A DNA stretch of 25,317 nt from Candidatus Proelusimicrobium excrementi (GCA_934643455.1 CAKUBV010000008.1:1-25317); one strand, 5' to 3'. Numbered from the stretch's first letter, positions 11,725 through 20,318 are shown. Notes: a model not told the origin generated them from the sequence alone. Program-made: numbers and translations.

Positions 11725-14343
11725 TTAAATTTCTTTAATCTTCTTAATAAATTCTTCCCATGGGCAGGCTTCTCCGCCGCCTTGGGCGAAATCGGGCTTT
11801 CCGCCGCCGCGTCCGTTTATTGCGGCCGCCACGGCTTTAGCCGTTTTGTTGGCGTCGGGCCCGCCTTTAAAGCTTTTCACGACGAAAGATTTTTTGCCGT
11901 CCCTATCGGCCGAAATCAAAATAACTTTGCCTTTATTCTTATCCGCCATATTGTCGGCAAGGGTTCTCAGTTCTTTTATTTCGGTGTTTTCCGCGTTAAA
12001 AGCAGTAAGCTGCGTACCGTCTTTCAAAGTTAAATCGCATTGGGCGGATTTATCGGCGCCGCTTAAAAGCCTGCGTTTAAGTTCGGCCACTTCCTTCTTA
12101 AGTTCCTGTTCCAAGTTCAGCATACTTTCCACTTTTTTCGCCAAGTCGTCGACGGAAGTGTTTAACATTTTTGAAAGCAGCATCGAGGTGTTTGCGACGT
12201 GTTTTAAATGTTTGATTGCGCTTAATCCCGCTACGGCCTCAATACGGCGGACGCCCGCGGAAACCGCACTTTCCCTTAAAATCCTTATACTCATTATTTC
12301 GCCCGTGCTTTTTACGTGCGTACCGCCGCAAAGCTCAAGGCTGGCGCGGTTTAAAGGATCTTTAAAGCCGTCTTTTGCCATTAAAACAAATCTGGCCGGG
12401 TCGGCATAAGTTTCACCGAGCAGCACCGTCGCGCCGAGTTCTTTTGCGTCTTTAAGCGGGCGCACCTGCGTTTCCACTTTAAGATTTTGTTCGATTATAC
12501 TGTTGGCTACGCCCCATACGGATAAAAGCTGAGCCGGGGTGGGCGGTGTGGAAATGGTATAGTCAAAGCGGAGTTTATCCGGCGAAACGAAAGAACCTGC
12601 CTGATGCACTTCGTCGCCCAGGATTTTTCTTAAGGCGGCGTTTAACACGTGTACTGCTGAATGGTTTGCGGCGGCTTTAAATCTTGCCACCTGATCCACC
12701 GCAAGCGTAATTTTCTGTCCTTTCCTGAGTTCGCCTTTGATGATGTTTACTTTGTGCAAATAAATTTTTTCAATCGGTTTTTGGGTATCGCTTACGCGCG
12801 CGGTTACTTCTCCTTGGACTTCTATCGCGCCGATATCGCCCACTTGTCCGCCGGACTGAGCGTAAAAGCTGGTTTTATCTGTAATTACAAAACCTTCTTT
12901 ATCAAGTTTGTCCGTAATTTTGTAATCTTTGGTAAGCAAAGCCAAAATCTCCGCCTGTTGGGTTAAAGTTTCATAACCGGTAAACTCGGTCGCGGGCAAA
13001 GATCCCTCCAGCTGCTGCATGACGAGCACTTTTTCTTTTTCAAACTCGTCTGCGTAAGCGCGGGAATTTTCTTTTGCGGTTTTCTGAGCTTCAAAAAAAC
13101 CTTTCTCGTCGAGTTTTATATTCTTTTCGGACAAGATTTCTTTGGTAAGTTCCAAAGGAAAACCGTAAGTTTCGTAAAGGTTGAAAGCTTCTTCGCCGGA
13201 AAACTCCGCCGGATTGTTTTTGATTATTTCCTGCAGTCTTTGTTCGCCGTCGTTTAAGGTTTTAAAGAAAGCGGTTTCTTCCGCTTTCAAAGCCGATATG
13301 ATATGGTTCGCGCCGGTTAAAAGCTGCGGATAAATATCTTTATAAATTTCTAAAACGCTGGGCACAAGCATATGGAGGAACGGCTGTGTTCTTCCGTGCA
13401 GTTTCCCGTAACGCGCGGCGCGCCTTATGAGGCGGCGCAAAATGTATCCGCGTCCTTCGTTTGAAGGTAAAACGCCTTCGGAAAGCAAAAAGCTTGAAGC
13501 GCGCACATGGTCGGCAACTATTCTTAACGCGGAAACTTCCGCCGGGTTCTTGCCGGCTATGGCCAGTATCTTTTTCGCCTGGTCTATTATGGGCGTGAAC
13601 AAATCGGTGTCAAAGGGATTGTCGACGTTTTGCATAACCATGCAAAGCCTTTCAAGGCCCATGCCGGTGTCAATGTTCTTTTGCGGTAATTTTTCAAGGG
13701 TGCCGTCTTCCAAACGGTTGAACTGGGTAAAAACCAAATTCCATATTTCCACATATCTGCCGCAGTCGCATGCTATGCCGTTTTTGGCGCAGTCGGGGCA
13801 GCCTTTGTCTTCGCCGAAATCGTAATAAATTTCCGAACACGGGCCGCAAGGGCCGGTGGGGCCCATAGTCCAAAAGTTGTCGGCTTCGTCAAATTCATAA
13901 ATGCGGCTTTTGTCTATTATTTTGGACCAAGCTTCATAAGCTTCTTCATCTCTGGGGGCTATGCCGCCTTTGTAAATGCTGACGTAAAGCTTACTTTTGT
14001 CCATTTTAAGCTCATTGGTAAGATAGTCCCAAGCCCAGGCTATGGCCTCTTTTTTAAAATAATCGCCGAAGGAAAAGTTCCCCAGCATTTCAAAGAAAGT
14101 CAAATGCCTTTTTGTAAAACCGACATTGTCGATGTCCGTAGTCCTGAGGCATTTTTGGGAAGTTGTGGCATTTTTAAGATTTTTTTTAAGCCCGAGGAAG
14201 TTCGGTTTGAATTGAACCATTCCCGCGGAAGTGAATAAAAGCGTCGGGTCCCCGTGGGGGATAAGAGAGCTTGATTCTATTATCGGTAAGCCCTTCTTGT
14301 GAAAATAATTTAAAAAACTGCTTCTTACATTTTGGCTTTTCAT
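11725..14343 (-). CDS. alaS: Alanyl-tRNA synthetase
   Basis: An 872-residue AlaRS, full length. The class II catalytic domain opens with the typical FLNYFHKKGLPIIESSSLIP and contains TSAGMVQFKP (38-47), the FEMLGNFSFGDYFK block (84-97), and the GPTGPCGPCSEIYYD segment (161-175). A Cys cluster C182/C185/C192/C194 lies just after. The editing domain carries HSAVH and, later, CGGTHV, which together bind zinc and clear Ser/Gly mischarging. The C-Ala domain ends the protein with GGGKPDFAQGGG. No Shine-Dalgarno is close to the ATG except AGG at 12-14 nt. Divergent from the lipid kinase gene 58 bp away. Confidence 0.98.
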   Translation of the reverse strand: MKSQNVRSSFLNYFHKKGLPIIESSSLIPHGDPTLLFTSAGMVQFKPNFLGLKKNLKNATTSQKCLRTTDIDNVGFTKRHLTFFEMLGNFSFGDYFKKEAIAWAWDYLTNELKMDKSKLYVSIYKGGIAPRDEEAYEAWSKIIDKSRIYEFDEADNFWTMGPTGPCGPCSEIYYDFGEDKGCPDCAKNGIACDCGRYVEIWNLVFTQFNRLEDGTLEKLPQKNIDTGMGLERLCMVMQNVDNPFDTDLFTPIIDQAKKILAIAGKNPAEVSALRIVADHVRASSFLLSEGVLPSNEGRGYILRRLIRRAARYGKLHGRTQPFLHMLVPSVLEIYKDIYPQLLTGANHIISALKAEETAFFKTLNDGEQRLQEIIKNNPAEFSGEEAFNLYETYGFPLELTKEILSEKNIKLDEKGFFEAQKTAKENSRAYADEFEKEKVLVMQQLEGSLPATEFTGYETLTQQAEILALLTKDYKITDKLDKEGFVITDKTSFYAQSGGQVGDIGAIEVQGEVTARVSDTQKPIEKIYLHKVNIIKGELRKGQKITLAVDQVARFKAAANHSAVHVLNAALRKILGDEVHQAGSFVSPDKLRFDYTISTPPTPAQLLSVWGVANSIIEQNLKVETQVRPLKDAKELGATVLLGETYADPARFVLMAKDGFKDPLNRASLELCGGTHVKSTGEIMSIRILRESAVSAGVRRIEAVAGLSAIKHLKHVANTSMLLSKMLNTSVDDLAKKVESMLNLEQELKKEVAELKRRLLSGADKSAQCDLTLKDGTQLTAFNAENTEIKELRTLADNMADKNKGKVILISADRDGKKSFVVKSFKGGPDANKTAKAVAAAINGRGGGKPDFAQGGGEACPWEEFIKKIKEI

Positions 14344-14363
14344 ATTATAAATTACCTCAAAAT

Positions 14364-14369
14364 ATTATA
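14364..14369 (-). promoter_or_regulatory. -10 box of the alaS promoter
   Basis: On the minus strand TATAAT (14369-14364) would start transcription near 14357, giving a 14-nt leader beginning AGGTAATTTATAAT directly before the ATG. A second TATAAT abuts the ATG and cannot serve alaS. No clear -35 is visible. The 58-bp gap to the divergent kinase gene is very AT-rich and may hold both promoters. Confidence 0.45.
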
Positions 14370-14401
14370 AAGTATATCATATTAGTAAGGGGTGCACCAG
14401 A

Positions 14402-15286
14402 ATGAAAACCGTGTTTATAATCAATCCTAAATCGGGTAAAAAACTCGGCGGATCAAATTTAAAATTTTTAATAAACAAACATTTCCCGCAGGCCGAAATT
14501 CTTTTTACGGAATATAAAGGCCATGCAAGCGAATTGGCCGCGAAAGCCGCCGCGGAAGGTGCGGAGAAGGTTATAGTCGCCGGCGGGGACGGCACCATTA
14601 ACGAAGCCGTCCAAAGCCTCGCCGGTACGCAAACGGCTTTGGGGGTTATCGCTTTGGGCAGCGGCAACGGCCTTGCGCGGGAACTCGGCTGCCCGCTCGG
14701 CGCGCTTGAAGAAAGAGTCCGCGCTTTAAAAAACTTCTCTGTAAAAACATACGATTTAGGCCGCGCGAACGGGGAATATTTTATAAACTTGGCCGGCGTC
14801 GGCATCGAGGCGGACATCGCACTTAAATTTGACGCTTTGGGCGCTTCCGGCAAAAGGGGGAAATGTCCTTATTTTAAGATAGGCGCACAGTCTTTTTTTA
14901 AGTATAAAGCTCCGTCTTTGAAAGTAAAAACCGACGCCGGGGAATATCTCTTTAAAGCCATATCTTTGGTGTTCGCGAACGGACGTCAGTACGGAAGCAA
15001 TTTCATAATAGCGCCGGCGGCTTCTTTTTCCGACGGTTTTTTGGATATGACGGTTATCAAAAAAACGAATATTTTTAAATTGCTTTTGGGGCTTCCGTCA
15101 TTTTTCTTTCCGTCTTGCAAAATCGTAAGTATTACCGATACTTATAAAATAAGGAGCGCAAAGATAGAGCTTGGAGGCGTCTTCGCCTATCACATTGACG
15201 GAGAACCGAAAACCGCAAAGGACATTCTTGAAATAGAAATATGCCCCGGAAAGCTGAAAGTATTAAGCGGCGCATGCGGGCAATAA
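14402..15286 (+). CDS. Diacylglycerol kinase family lipid kinase (YegS/BmrU-like)
   Basis: A 294-residue protein of the DAGK catalytic family. The N-terminal alpha/beta domain has FIINPKSGKK (5-14), the nucleotide-binding GGDGTINEAV (61-70) and GSGNGLARELG (86-96), the counterpart of the GTGND motif. The C-terminal beta domain ends with HIDGEP, a usual late signature. These cytosolic enzymes phosphorylate diacylglycerol, phosphatidylglycerol, undecaprenol or sphingoid lipids; the substrate here cannot be read from sequence. ATG 14402 follows AAGGGG. It is divergent from alaS and precedes the hpf promoter, with no clear terminator between. Confidence 0.88.
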   Translation: MKTVFIINPKSGKKLGGSNLKFLINKHFPQAEILFTEYKGHASELAAKAAAEGAEKVIVAGGDGTINEAVQSLAGTQTALGVIALGSGNGLARELGCPLGALEERVRALKNFSVKTYDLGRANGEYFINLAGVGIEADIALKFDALGASGKRGKCPYFKIGAQSFFKYKAPSLKVKTDAGEYLFKAISLVFANGRQYGSNFIIAPAASFSDGFLDMTVIKKTNIFKLLLGLPSFFFPSCKIVSITDTYKIRSAKIELGGVFAYHIDGEPKTAKDILEIEICPGKLKVLSGACGQ

Positions 15287-15323
15287 GGCCTGATTTCGCC
15301 GGCCGCATTCGTCAAGATTGCCG

Positions 15324-15352
15324 TTGACAGCATGTCTAACAAATGATTTAAT
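15324..15352 (+). promoter_or_regulatory. Consensus promoter of the hpf-hprK-rapZ-PTS operon
   Basis: TTGACA (15324-15329), a 17-bp spacer, and an extended -10 TGATTTAAT (TTTAAT at 15347-15352). The predicted start is near 15359. It is one of the best promoter matches in the window and would drive nine genes through ptsI. Confidence 0.85.
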
Positions 15353-15359
15353 AAGCACA

Positions 15360-15372
15360 CGGGCAAAGCCCG
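15360..15372 (+). other. Hairpin at the 5' end of the hpf leader
   Basis: CGGGC-AAA-GCCCG lies at the predicted 5' end of the transcript, before the Shine-Dalgarno TGGAGGAA. It could stabilise the mRNA 5' end. Function is inferred. Confidence 0.5.
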
Positions 15373-15393
15373 AGGGTAAAACTGGAGGAAATT

Positions 15394-15933
15394 ATGAAAC
15401 TCAAAATTACAGCCAAGAACATTAAGCTTACGCAGGCGATTAAAGATTATACCGCTTCAAAAGTGGACAAACTTGATAAGTTTTTTGATGAATCCGCCTG
15501 GGCCGAAATAGTTTTAAGCGTGGACAAGAAAATCAATCAAAGGGCCGAGCTTACCGTTCATTCCGGCAAAAAGAAATTTACCGGCAAATCAATAGAAGAA
15601 GATTTGTATAAAGCTATCGACGGTACGATTCTTAAAATCGAAGCCCAGGTCAGGAAGACCAAAGGCAAAGCCGTACAAAGCAAAAAAACGGCTGTTAAGG
15701 AAGATTTGGCCTCCTATTACGGCGCGGTATTCGCTCCGCAGAACGACGTTAAGTTCTCCGTAATAAAACAGGTTGAAGTCCATCCGATGAACCCCGAAGA
15801 CGCCGCCTATGAAATGGAAAGGCTTGGCTATACTTTCTGGATGTTCATGGACGAAGAATCCAAACAGATCAACCTTATTTTCAAGAGATTGGACGGCACT
15901 TACGGCCTCATCCAGCCCGTAAAAGCCAAATAA
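15394..15933 (+). CDS. hpf: Ribosome hibernation promoting factor, long form
   Basis: A 179-residue protein. The N-terminal domain (about 1-100, MKLKITAKNIKLTQAIKDYT) is the YfiA/HPF fold that sits in the decoding channel of idle 30S subunits. After a linker, the C-terminal domain (about 122-176, with VEVHPMNPEDAAYEMERLGY) is the dimerisation module that brings two ribosomes into a 100S particle. Having both domains makes it the long form, as in Firmicutes and cyanobacteria, and not the short HPF of E. coli. ATG follows TGGAGG. It is first in the HprK/PTS operon, with an 11-nt gap to hprK. Confidence 0.95.
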   Translation: MKLKITAKNIKLTQAIKDYTASKVDKLDKFFDESAWAEIVLSVDKKINQRAELTVHSGKKKFTGKSIEEDLYKAIDGTILKIEAQVRKTKGKAVQSKKTAVKEDLASYYGAVFAPQNDVKFSVIKQVEVHPMNPEDAAYEMERLGYTFWMFMDEESKQINLIFKRLDGTYGLIQPVKAK

Positions 15934-15944
15934 AAGGTGGCATC

Positions 15945-16901
15945 GTGCCGGAATTCGCCCGCTCTATAACAGTCGCGCAAATGCTCGAGGACAAGGGGCA
16001 GGAATTAAGCCTCGAGCTTTTGTGCGGCCGGGAATATATCAACAGGGAAATAATCAAGCCCAGCATAAACAGGCCGGGCCTGGCCCTTGACGGCCATTTG
16101 GAAAATTTCCGCGCGGAAGCCGTGCAAATAATGGGCCGCGGGGAATACGCTTTCTGCGCAAAACTGTCTTATAAAAAATTAAAAGCCAATTTAAAAAAGA
16201 TGTTTAAAGCGGGGCAGGTTCCCTGCGTTGTGGTAACGGCCGGAATGAAAGTCCTTCCGGGCATAAAGCAGGCCTGTAAGGAGGAAAAACTTCCCCTTTT
16301 GAGCACTTGCCTTGATACGGCCACTTTCGTGTCGGAGCTTATAGCTTATTTGGATGATTGCATTTCCCCCAGAACGCATGTCCACGGCGTACTTGTAAAA
16401 GTTTCCGGCATGGGCGTGCTTATACGCGGGGACGCGGGCATAGGCAAAAGCGAATGCGCTTTGGAACTTATTAAGCGCGGGCACATTTTGGTGGCCGACG
16501 ACGTTGTGGAAATACAGAGGCGTCGCGGACATTCTTTAATAGGTTCATGTCCTCCGATGCTTAAGCATTATATGGAAGTGCGCGGTTTGGGTATTTTGGA
16601 TATAGAGCTTTTATTCGGCGTAGGCGCGGCCATGGACAGCACTGCGATAGAAATGGAAGTCAATCTTGTAGCCCCCACCGGCGAGATTGACCGCCTGGGC
16701 ATAGAACAGCAGCGCAGTAATATTTTGGGGGTGGAAATAAACTCCCTTACCATCCCCGTAACCCCGGGGCGTAACCTTGCGGTATTAATAGAAGTGGCGG
16801 CTTTGAACCAGCGTCTTAAAGGGCAGGGTATAAGTTCGGCCAAGGAATTTAACAAAAAACTGCTTGAAAAAATGAAAGGCGGCAAAAATGGAACAAAATA
16901 A
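15945..16901 (+). CDS. hprK: HPr kinase/phosphorylase
   Basis: A 318-residue bifunctional enzyme that phosphorylates HPr on its regulatory serine with ATP or PPi, and removes that phosphate. The N-terminal MurF-like domain (about 1-130) is followed by the kinase domain with HVHGV (catalytic His about 147), Walker A GDAGIGKS (162-169), VADDVVEI (183-190), and the HprK signature EVRGLGILDI (211-220). The start is GTG 15945, 8 nt after AAAGGTGG. It overlaps rapZ by 14 nt. Its substrate HPr is encoded six genes downstream and keeps the target serine. Confidence 0.96.
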   Translation: MPEFARSITVAQMLEDKGQELSLELLCGREYINREIIKPSINRPGLALDGHLENFRAEAVQIMGRGEYAFCAKLSYKKLKANLKKMFKAGQVPCVVVTAGMKVLPGIKQACKEEKLPLLSTCLDTATFVSELIAYLDDCISPRTHVHGVLVKVSGMGVLIRGDAGIGKSECALELIKRGHILVADDVVEIQRRRGHSLIGSCPPMLKHYMEVRGLGILDIELLFGVGAAMDSTAIEMEVNLVAPTGEIDRLGIEQQRSNILGVEINSLTIPVTPGRNLAVLIEVAALNQRLKGQGISSAKEFNKKLLEKMKGGKNGTK

Positions 16902-17766
16902 AAAAGGCAAATTTTTTATTATTACCGGCATTTCCGGCGCGGGGCGAACCCAGGCTTTAAAGATTTTCGGGGATTTCGGGTTTTACTGCGTGGATAATTT
17001 GCCTTTGGCCCTTTTCGCCAATTTCAGCAAACATATAAAAGACAGAGGCACTTGGGAGAATATCGCCCTCGGCATAGATATCAGGGAAGGCGAAAGCTTA
17101 AAAAGCCTTCCAAGTGTTATGAAGTCTATCAGCCGTCAGGGTTTCGAGCCGAAGCTTCTTTTTTTGGAAGCGTCGGATGATGTTCTCGTAAGGCGTTTTT
17201 CGGAAACAAAACATAAACATCCTTTGCAGGAACAGCTTTTGACGGCCCTGGCCAAAGAACGCCAGTTCTTGGCTCCAATAAAACAGCTTGCCGATACCGA
17301 AATCAACACTAGCAATTTGACTTTGGGTGAACTTAAAGAAAAAATTTCCAAACTTTTGGAAATCAAACGCACTCAGGAAATGAATATTTCCGTTGTTTCT
17401 TTCGGTTATAAACACGGCCTGCCCATGGAAGCGGATTTGGTTATGGACGTACGCTTCTTAAAAAATCCTTACTATGTCGCGGCCCTTAGGGAGAAAACCG
17501 GCCTTGATAAAGAAGTGCAGGATTATATTAAAAAATCTCCGCACGCTTTAAATTTTCTTAAAAAGTTTACGGATTTGGTTGTTTATTTGGTGCCTAAATA
17601 CATAAAGGAAGGCAAATCTTATCTTACGATAGCCGTAGGATGCAGCGGCGGCAAACACAGAAGTGTTTTTATGGCGCATTCCCTTGCGGAAATTTTAAGG
17701 GAGAAAGGTTTTAAAGTGTCGGAGTTCCACCGCGATATTAATATAATTAAGAAGGAAACATGGTAA
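16888..17766 (+). CDS. rapZ: RapZ/YvcJ family nucleotide-binding protein
   Basis: A 292-residue protein. The N-terminal P-loop domain has GISGAGRT (14-21) followed by GFYCVDNLPL (31-40). The C-terminal domain has SFGYKHGLPMEADLVMDVRF and the closing VGCSGGKHRSVFMA and EFHRDI segments, all typical. In E. coli RapZ guides RNase E to the sRNA GlmZ; in B. subtilis YvcJ binds nucleotide and affects competence. Walker A has Arg (R20) where Lys is usual, a change I recall also from actinobacterial members. Position next to hprK is common. Overlaps hprK by 14 nt and EIIA by 7 nt. Confidence 0.94.
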   Translation: MEQNKKGKFFIITGISGAGRTQALKIFGDFGFYCVDNLPLALFANFSKHIKDRGTWENIALGIDIREGESLKSLPSVMKSISRQGFEPKLLFLEASDDVLVRRFSETKHKHPLQEQLLTALAKERQFLAPIKQLADTEINTSNLTLGELKEKISKLLEIKRTQEMNISVVSFGYKHGLPMEADLVMDVRFLKNPYYVAALREKTGLDKEVQDYIKKSPHALNFLKKFTDLVVYLVPKYIKEGKSYLTIAVGCSGGKHRSVFMAHSLAEILREKGFKVSEFHRDINIIKKETW

Positions 17767-18149
17767 AAATAATATTGGTTGCCCACGGCCCGCTTGCGCC
17801 GGCTTTGCTGGAAACAGCCTCAGGCATATGCTGTTTTGAGCAAAATTCGGTTCGGGCGTACAGCGTCAGCGGCAAAGCCGATCTTGAAAAAATCGGCGCG
17901 GAAATAAAAGCCTTGGCCGAAGACGGCGAAGTTTTGGTTTTGGCCGATACTTTCGGCGGCAGTTCTTGCAATATGGCTTTATCTTGCACGAACGGGCTCG
18001 GCAATGTGCGCGTTGTATGCGGGCTTAATTTAAATATGCTTTTGGCCGTCCTTAACAATATGTCCAGGCTCGGCCTTCACGCTTTGGCGGACAAAGCCGT
18101 GGAAGACGGCAAGCGCGCCGTTTTTAATGCGACGGAGAGTGTAAAATAA
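17760..18149 (+). CDS. PTS mannose-family EIIA component
   Basis: A 129-residue EIIA of the mannose (Man) family. The phosphoacceptor is H9 in ILVAHGPLAPAL, and the family DTFGGSSCNMAL motif lies near 62-73, followed by the VCGLNLNMLL segment. It takes phosphate from HPr-His and passes it to EIIB. In many Gram-negatives this gene beside hprK-rapZ is a purely regulatory orphan; here the B, C and D partners follow, so a working transporter is likely. Its ATG lies within the end of rapZ (ATGGTAA). Confidence 0.93.
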   Translation: MVKIILVAHGPLAPALLETASGICCFEQNSVRAYSVSGKADLEKIGAEIKALAEDGEVLVLADTFGGSSCNMALSCTNGLGNVRVVCGLNLNMLLAVLNNMSRLGLHALADKAVEDGKRAVFNATESVK

Positions 18150-18611
18150 ATGGAAATCGCCCTTATCAGAATTGACAGCCGGTTAATCCACGGGCAAGTG
18201 GTGCAGGGATGGCTGCCTTCTCTGTCTGTAAAGGAAGTGGTTGTGGTTTCCGATACGGCCGCTTCAAGCAGGCTCATGGGCAAAATGATGAGAATGAGCC
18301 TTCCTCAGGAATATGCTCTGCAGGTTATGCGCCCTTTAGCCGCCGCGTCTTATTTGCTCGGGGAAGCCCAAGGCAAAGCTTTAGTTCTTGTGGAGGATGT
18401 ATCTTCTTTGTCGCGGCTTGCTTCCGCAGGGGTTAAACTTAAGGAAGTTATTATCGGCAACACCAAGTACGAGGAAAGCAAAAAGCAATATTCGCAAGGG
18501 GTGTTTCTGTCTGCCGAAGAATATTCCCTGCTTAAACAAATGTATGAAGAAACCGGCGTGGATTTCATTTTAAAAACTTTGCCCACGTCTTTAAAAACGA
18601 GGTTGTTTTAA
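18150..18611 (+). CDS. PTS mannose/sorbose-family EIIB component
   Basis: A 153-residue EIIB. The active-site His is H14 in RIDSRLIHGQVVQGW, the family signature. It accepts phosphate from EIIA-His and phosphorylates the incoming sugar. Length fits a stand-alone EIIB of this family (E. coli has it fused to EIIA). The ATG directly follows the EIIA stop, and its own stop shares one base with the EIIC start. Sugar specificity cannot be told from the sequence. Confidence 0.94.
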   Translation: MEIALIRIDSRLIHGQVVQGWLPSLSVKEVVVVSDTAASSRLMGKMMRMSLPQEYALQVMRPLAAASYLLGEAQGKALVLVEDVSSLSRLASAGVKLKEVIIGNTKYEESKKQYSQGVFLSAEEYSLLKQMYEETGVDFILKTLPTSLKTRLF

Positions 18612-19222
18612 TGGCGGAACTTCTGCTTATATGCGCCGTTTTGGCATTTATTGAGCTTGATACCACCTATCTGGGCCAAGTGCTTATTTCAAGGCCTACG
18701 GTGGCGGGCAGTATCATCGGCCTTTTAAGCGGTAATTTCTTTTTGGGTTTGCAGCTGGGCATATTTACGGAACTTATTTATCTTGATTTTATGCCGATAG
18801 GCGGTGTAGTTCCCCCGAGCGGTGCCGTAAGCTGCGGCGTCGCGGTTATAATGGCGCAGTTTTTTAAAGTGGATATTTATTTCGCGTTCTTCGTCGGTAT
18901 AATAGGCGGGCTGGCGTTTTCTTTCGCGGAAAAGGAACTCAGACGTCTTCGCTCCAGGATACTTCCTCAGCAGGAAAAGGCTTTGAAAGAAAATAAAACC
19001 ACCGCGGCTTGTGTTTTGTTTCAAAGCCTGCTTTTGCAATTTTTGGCGGTTTACGCTTTCTTATTGGTATGCGTAAGCGTAATCGGCCCGGTATTCGGCG
19101 GAATAAGTGCAAAAATACCCGAGCATTTGCACATGGCTTTTAAGTTTTCATATTTTGTGGTGCCTTGGATAGGGCTGGCTGGTTTGCTGCTGTCTTTCAG
19201 CGCGAAGCCCAAATCGGATTAA
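18611..19222 (+). CDS. PTS mannose-family EIIC membrane component
   Basis: A 203-residue, very hydrophobic protein with about six membrane segments. It carries the FTELIYLDFMPIGGVVPPSG region (about 54-73) that marks the Man-family EIIC. It forms the inner-membrane sugar channel with EIID. It is shorter than E. coli ManY (about 266 residues), mostly at the C-terminus, which I take as a compact version and not as a truncation, since the frame ends naturally 4 nt before EIID. Start and EIIB stop overlap as TAATG. Confidence 0.9.
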   Translation: MAELLLICAVLAFIELDTTYLGQVLISRPTVAGSIIGLLSGNFFLGLQLGIFTELIYLDFMPIGGVVPPSGAVSCGVAVIMAQFFKVDIYFAFFVGIIGGLAFSFAEKELRRLRSRILPQQEKALKENKTTAACVLFQSLLLQFLAVYAFLLVCVSVIGPVFGGISAKIPEHLHMAFKFSYFVVPWIGLAGLLLSFSAKPKSD

Positions 19223-19226
19223 TTTT

Positions 19227-20039
19227 ATGCAAAACAAATTAGGAATATTTTTAAGGACGTTTTTATTGCAGGGGTATTGGAACTTCGCCCGTTTGCAGAA
19301 CGTCGGCATGCTTTATATTATGGAGCCCGTTTTAAAACGTCTTTACAAAAACAGGCCCGCGATATATTTGCGCGCCAAAGCCCGCAATTTGGAAACATTC
19401 AACAGCCATCCTTCCATGAGCGTTTACAGCATAGGCGCCATGATAAAACAGGAAGAAAAACTGGCCGGTTTGGAGGGGGATGAACTTCTTGAAGAAGAAC
19501 GCGAATGGCGCATAATCCGCGCCAGCACCGCCAATACCGCCGCTTCGATAGGCGACAGACTGTTTTGGGCGGTTTTAAAACCTCTTTCGCTGGTTTTCTG
19601 TTTCGTTATTTTATTTGTCGGCCAAGTCGACATGGTCCGCGACGACGTCGTTACGGAGCAAAGTTTCGTCGCCGCGCTTTTGGCGCTGGCCGGTTCTTTG
19701 CTTATTTACAATATACCTTCGCTCTTCATACGTTTTAAAGGGCTTAAGGACAGCTACCTTGGCAGCGAAGATAATTTTTACGGCCTTATCAATTTAAATT
19801 GGAACAAAACAATCGGTTTTCTTAAATTGCTCGGCCAGGTGTTGGTGATATTCGTAATTTTTTACGCCGTATATATCAGGTTCCGCAATTCTCCCATGGA
19901 TCCGGATTCTATCGCGCGGATATCGCTTTTGGCCGCTTTTTTGATATTAAGCATCTTTATGCGCAAATTGAACATACCGAATATATTTCTTTATCTTATA
20001 GCGACGTTGGTATTCGGCATAGCGGCTTTTTTGGCATAA
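19227..20039 (+). CDS. PTS mannose-family EIID membrane component
   Basis: A 270-residue EIID. The N-terminal cytosolic half has LLQGYWNFARLQNVGMLY (about 14-31), FNSHPSMSVYSIGAMIKQEE (about 59-78) and the SIGDRLFWAVLKPL segment. About four or five membrane spans follow in the second half. EIID is found only in the Man family and completes the EIICD permease. Length is close to ManZ. The gene lies 4 nt after EIIC and 12 nt before ptsH. Confidence 0.93.
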   Translation: MQNKLGIFLRTFLLQGYWNFARLQNVGMLYIMEPVLKRLYKNRPAIYLRAKARNLETFNSHPSMSVYSIGAMIKQEEKLAGLEGDELLEEEREWRIIRASTANTAASIGDRLFWAVLKPLSLVFCFVILFVGQVDMVRDDVVTEQSFVAALLALAGSLLIYNIPSLFIRFKGLKDSYLGSEDNFYGLINLNWNKTIGFLKLLGQVLVIFVIFYAVYIRFRNSPMDPDSIARISLLAAFLILSIFMRKLNIPNIFLYLIATLVFGIAAFLA

Positions 20040-20051
20040 AACGGAGATCTT

Positions 20052-20318
20052 GTGATTAAAGAAAAAATAGAAATAAAAAACAGATTGGGAATACACGCCC
20101 GTCCCGCGGCAATGATAGCGCAGGAAGCCGGCAAATACCAAAGCGAGATATTTATTTCAAAAGACGGCATGGAAGTAAACGCCAAGAGCATTATGGGCAT
20201 AATGATGATTGCGGCGGAACAGGGCAGCGATGTGGAACTTTCCGTAAACGGGAAGGACGAAGTCTCCGCTTTAGACGGGCTCAAAGCGGTATTTTCAAAG
20301 ATTTTTGAGGAAGAATGA
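20052..20318 (+). CDS. ptsH: Phosphocarrier protein HPr
   Basis: An 88-residue HPr. The phosphorylated His is H15 in RLGIHARPAA, and the HprK target is S45 in AKSIMGIMM, so both regulatory sites are intact. HPr carries phosphate from enzyme I to EIIA; Ser phosphorylation by HprK dampens that. Start is GTG 20052 after ACGGAG. The stop overlaps ptsI by 4 nt (ATGA). Confidence 0.97.
   Translation: MIKEKIEIKNRLGIHARPAAMIAQEAGKYQSEIFISKDGMEVNAKSIMGIMMIAAEQGSDVELSVNGKDEVSALDGLKAVFSKIFEEE

Noticed and set aside
11846..12409. 187-codon open frame on the plus strand inside alaS
   Set aside because: It is antisense to the alaS C-terminal and editing domains, Ser/Leu-rich as expected for the reverse frame, without a start signal.
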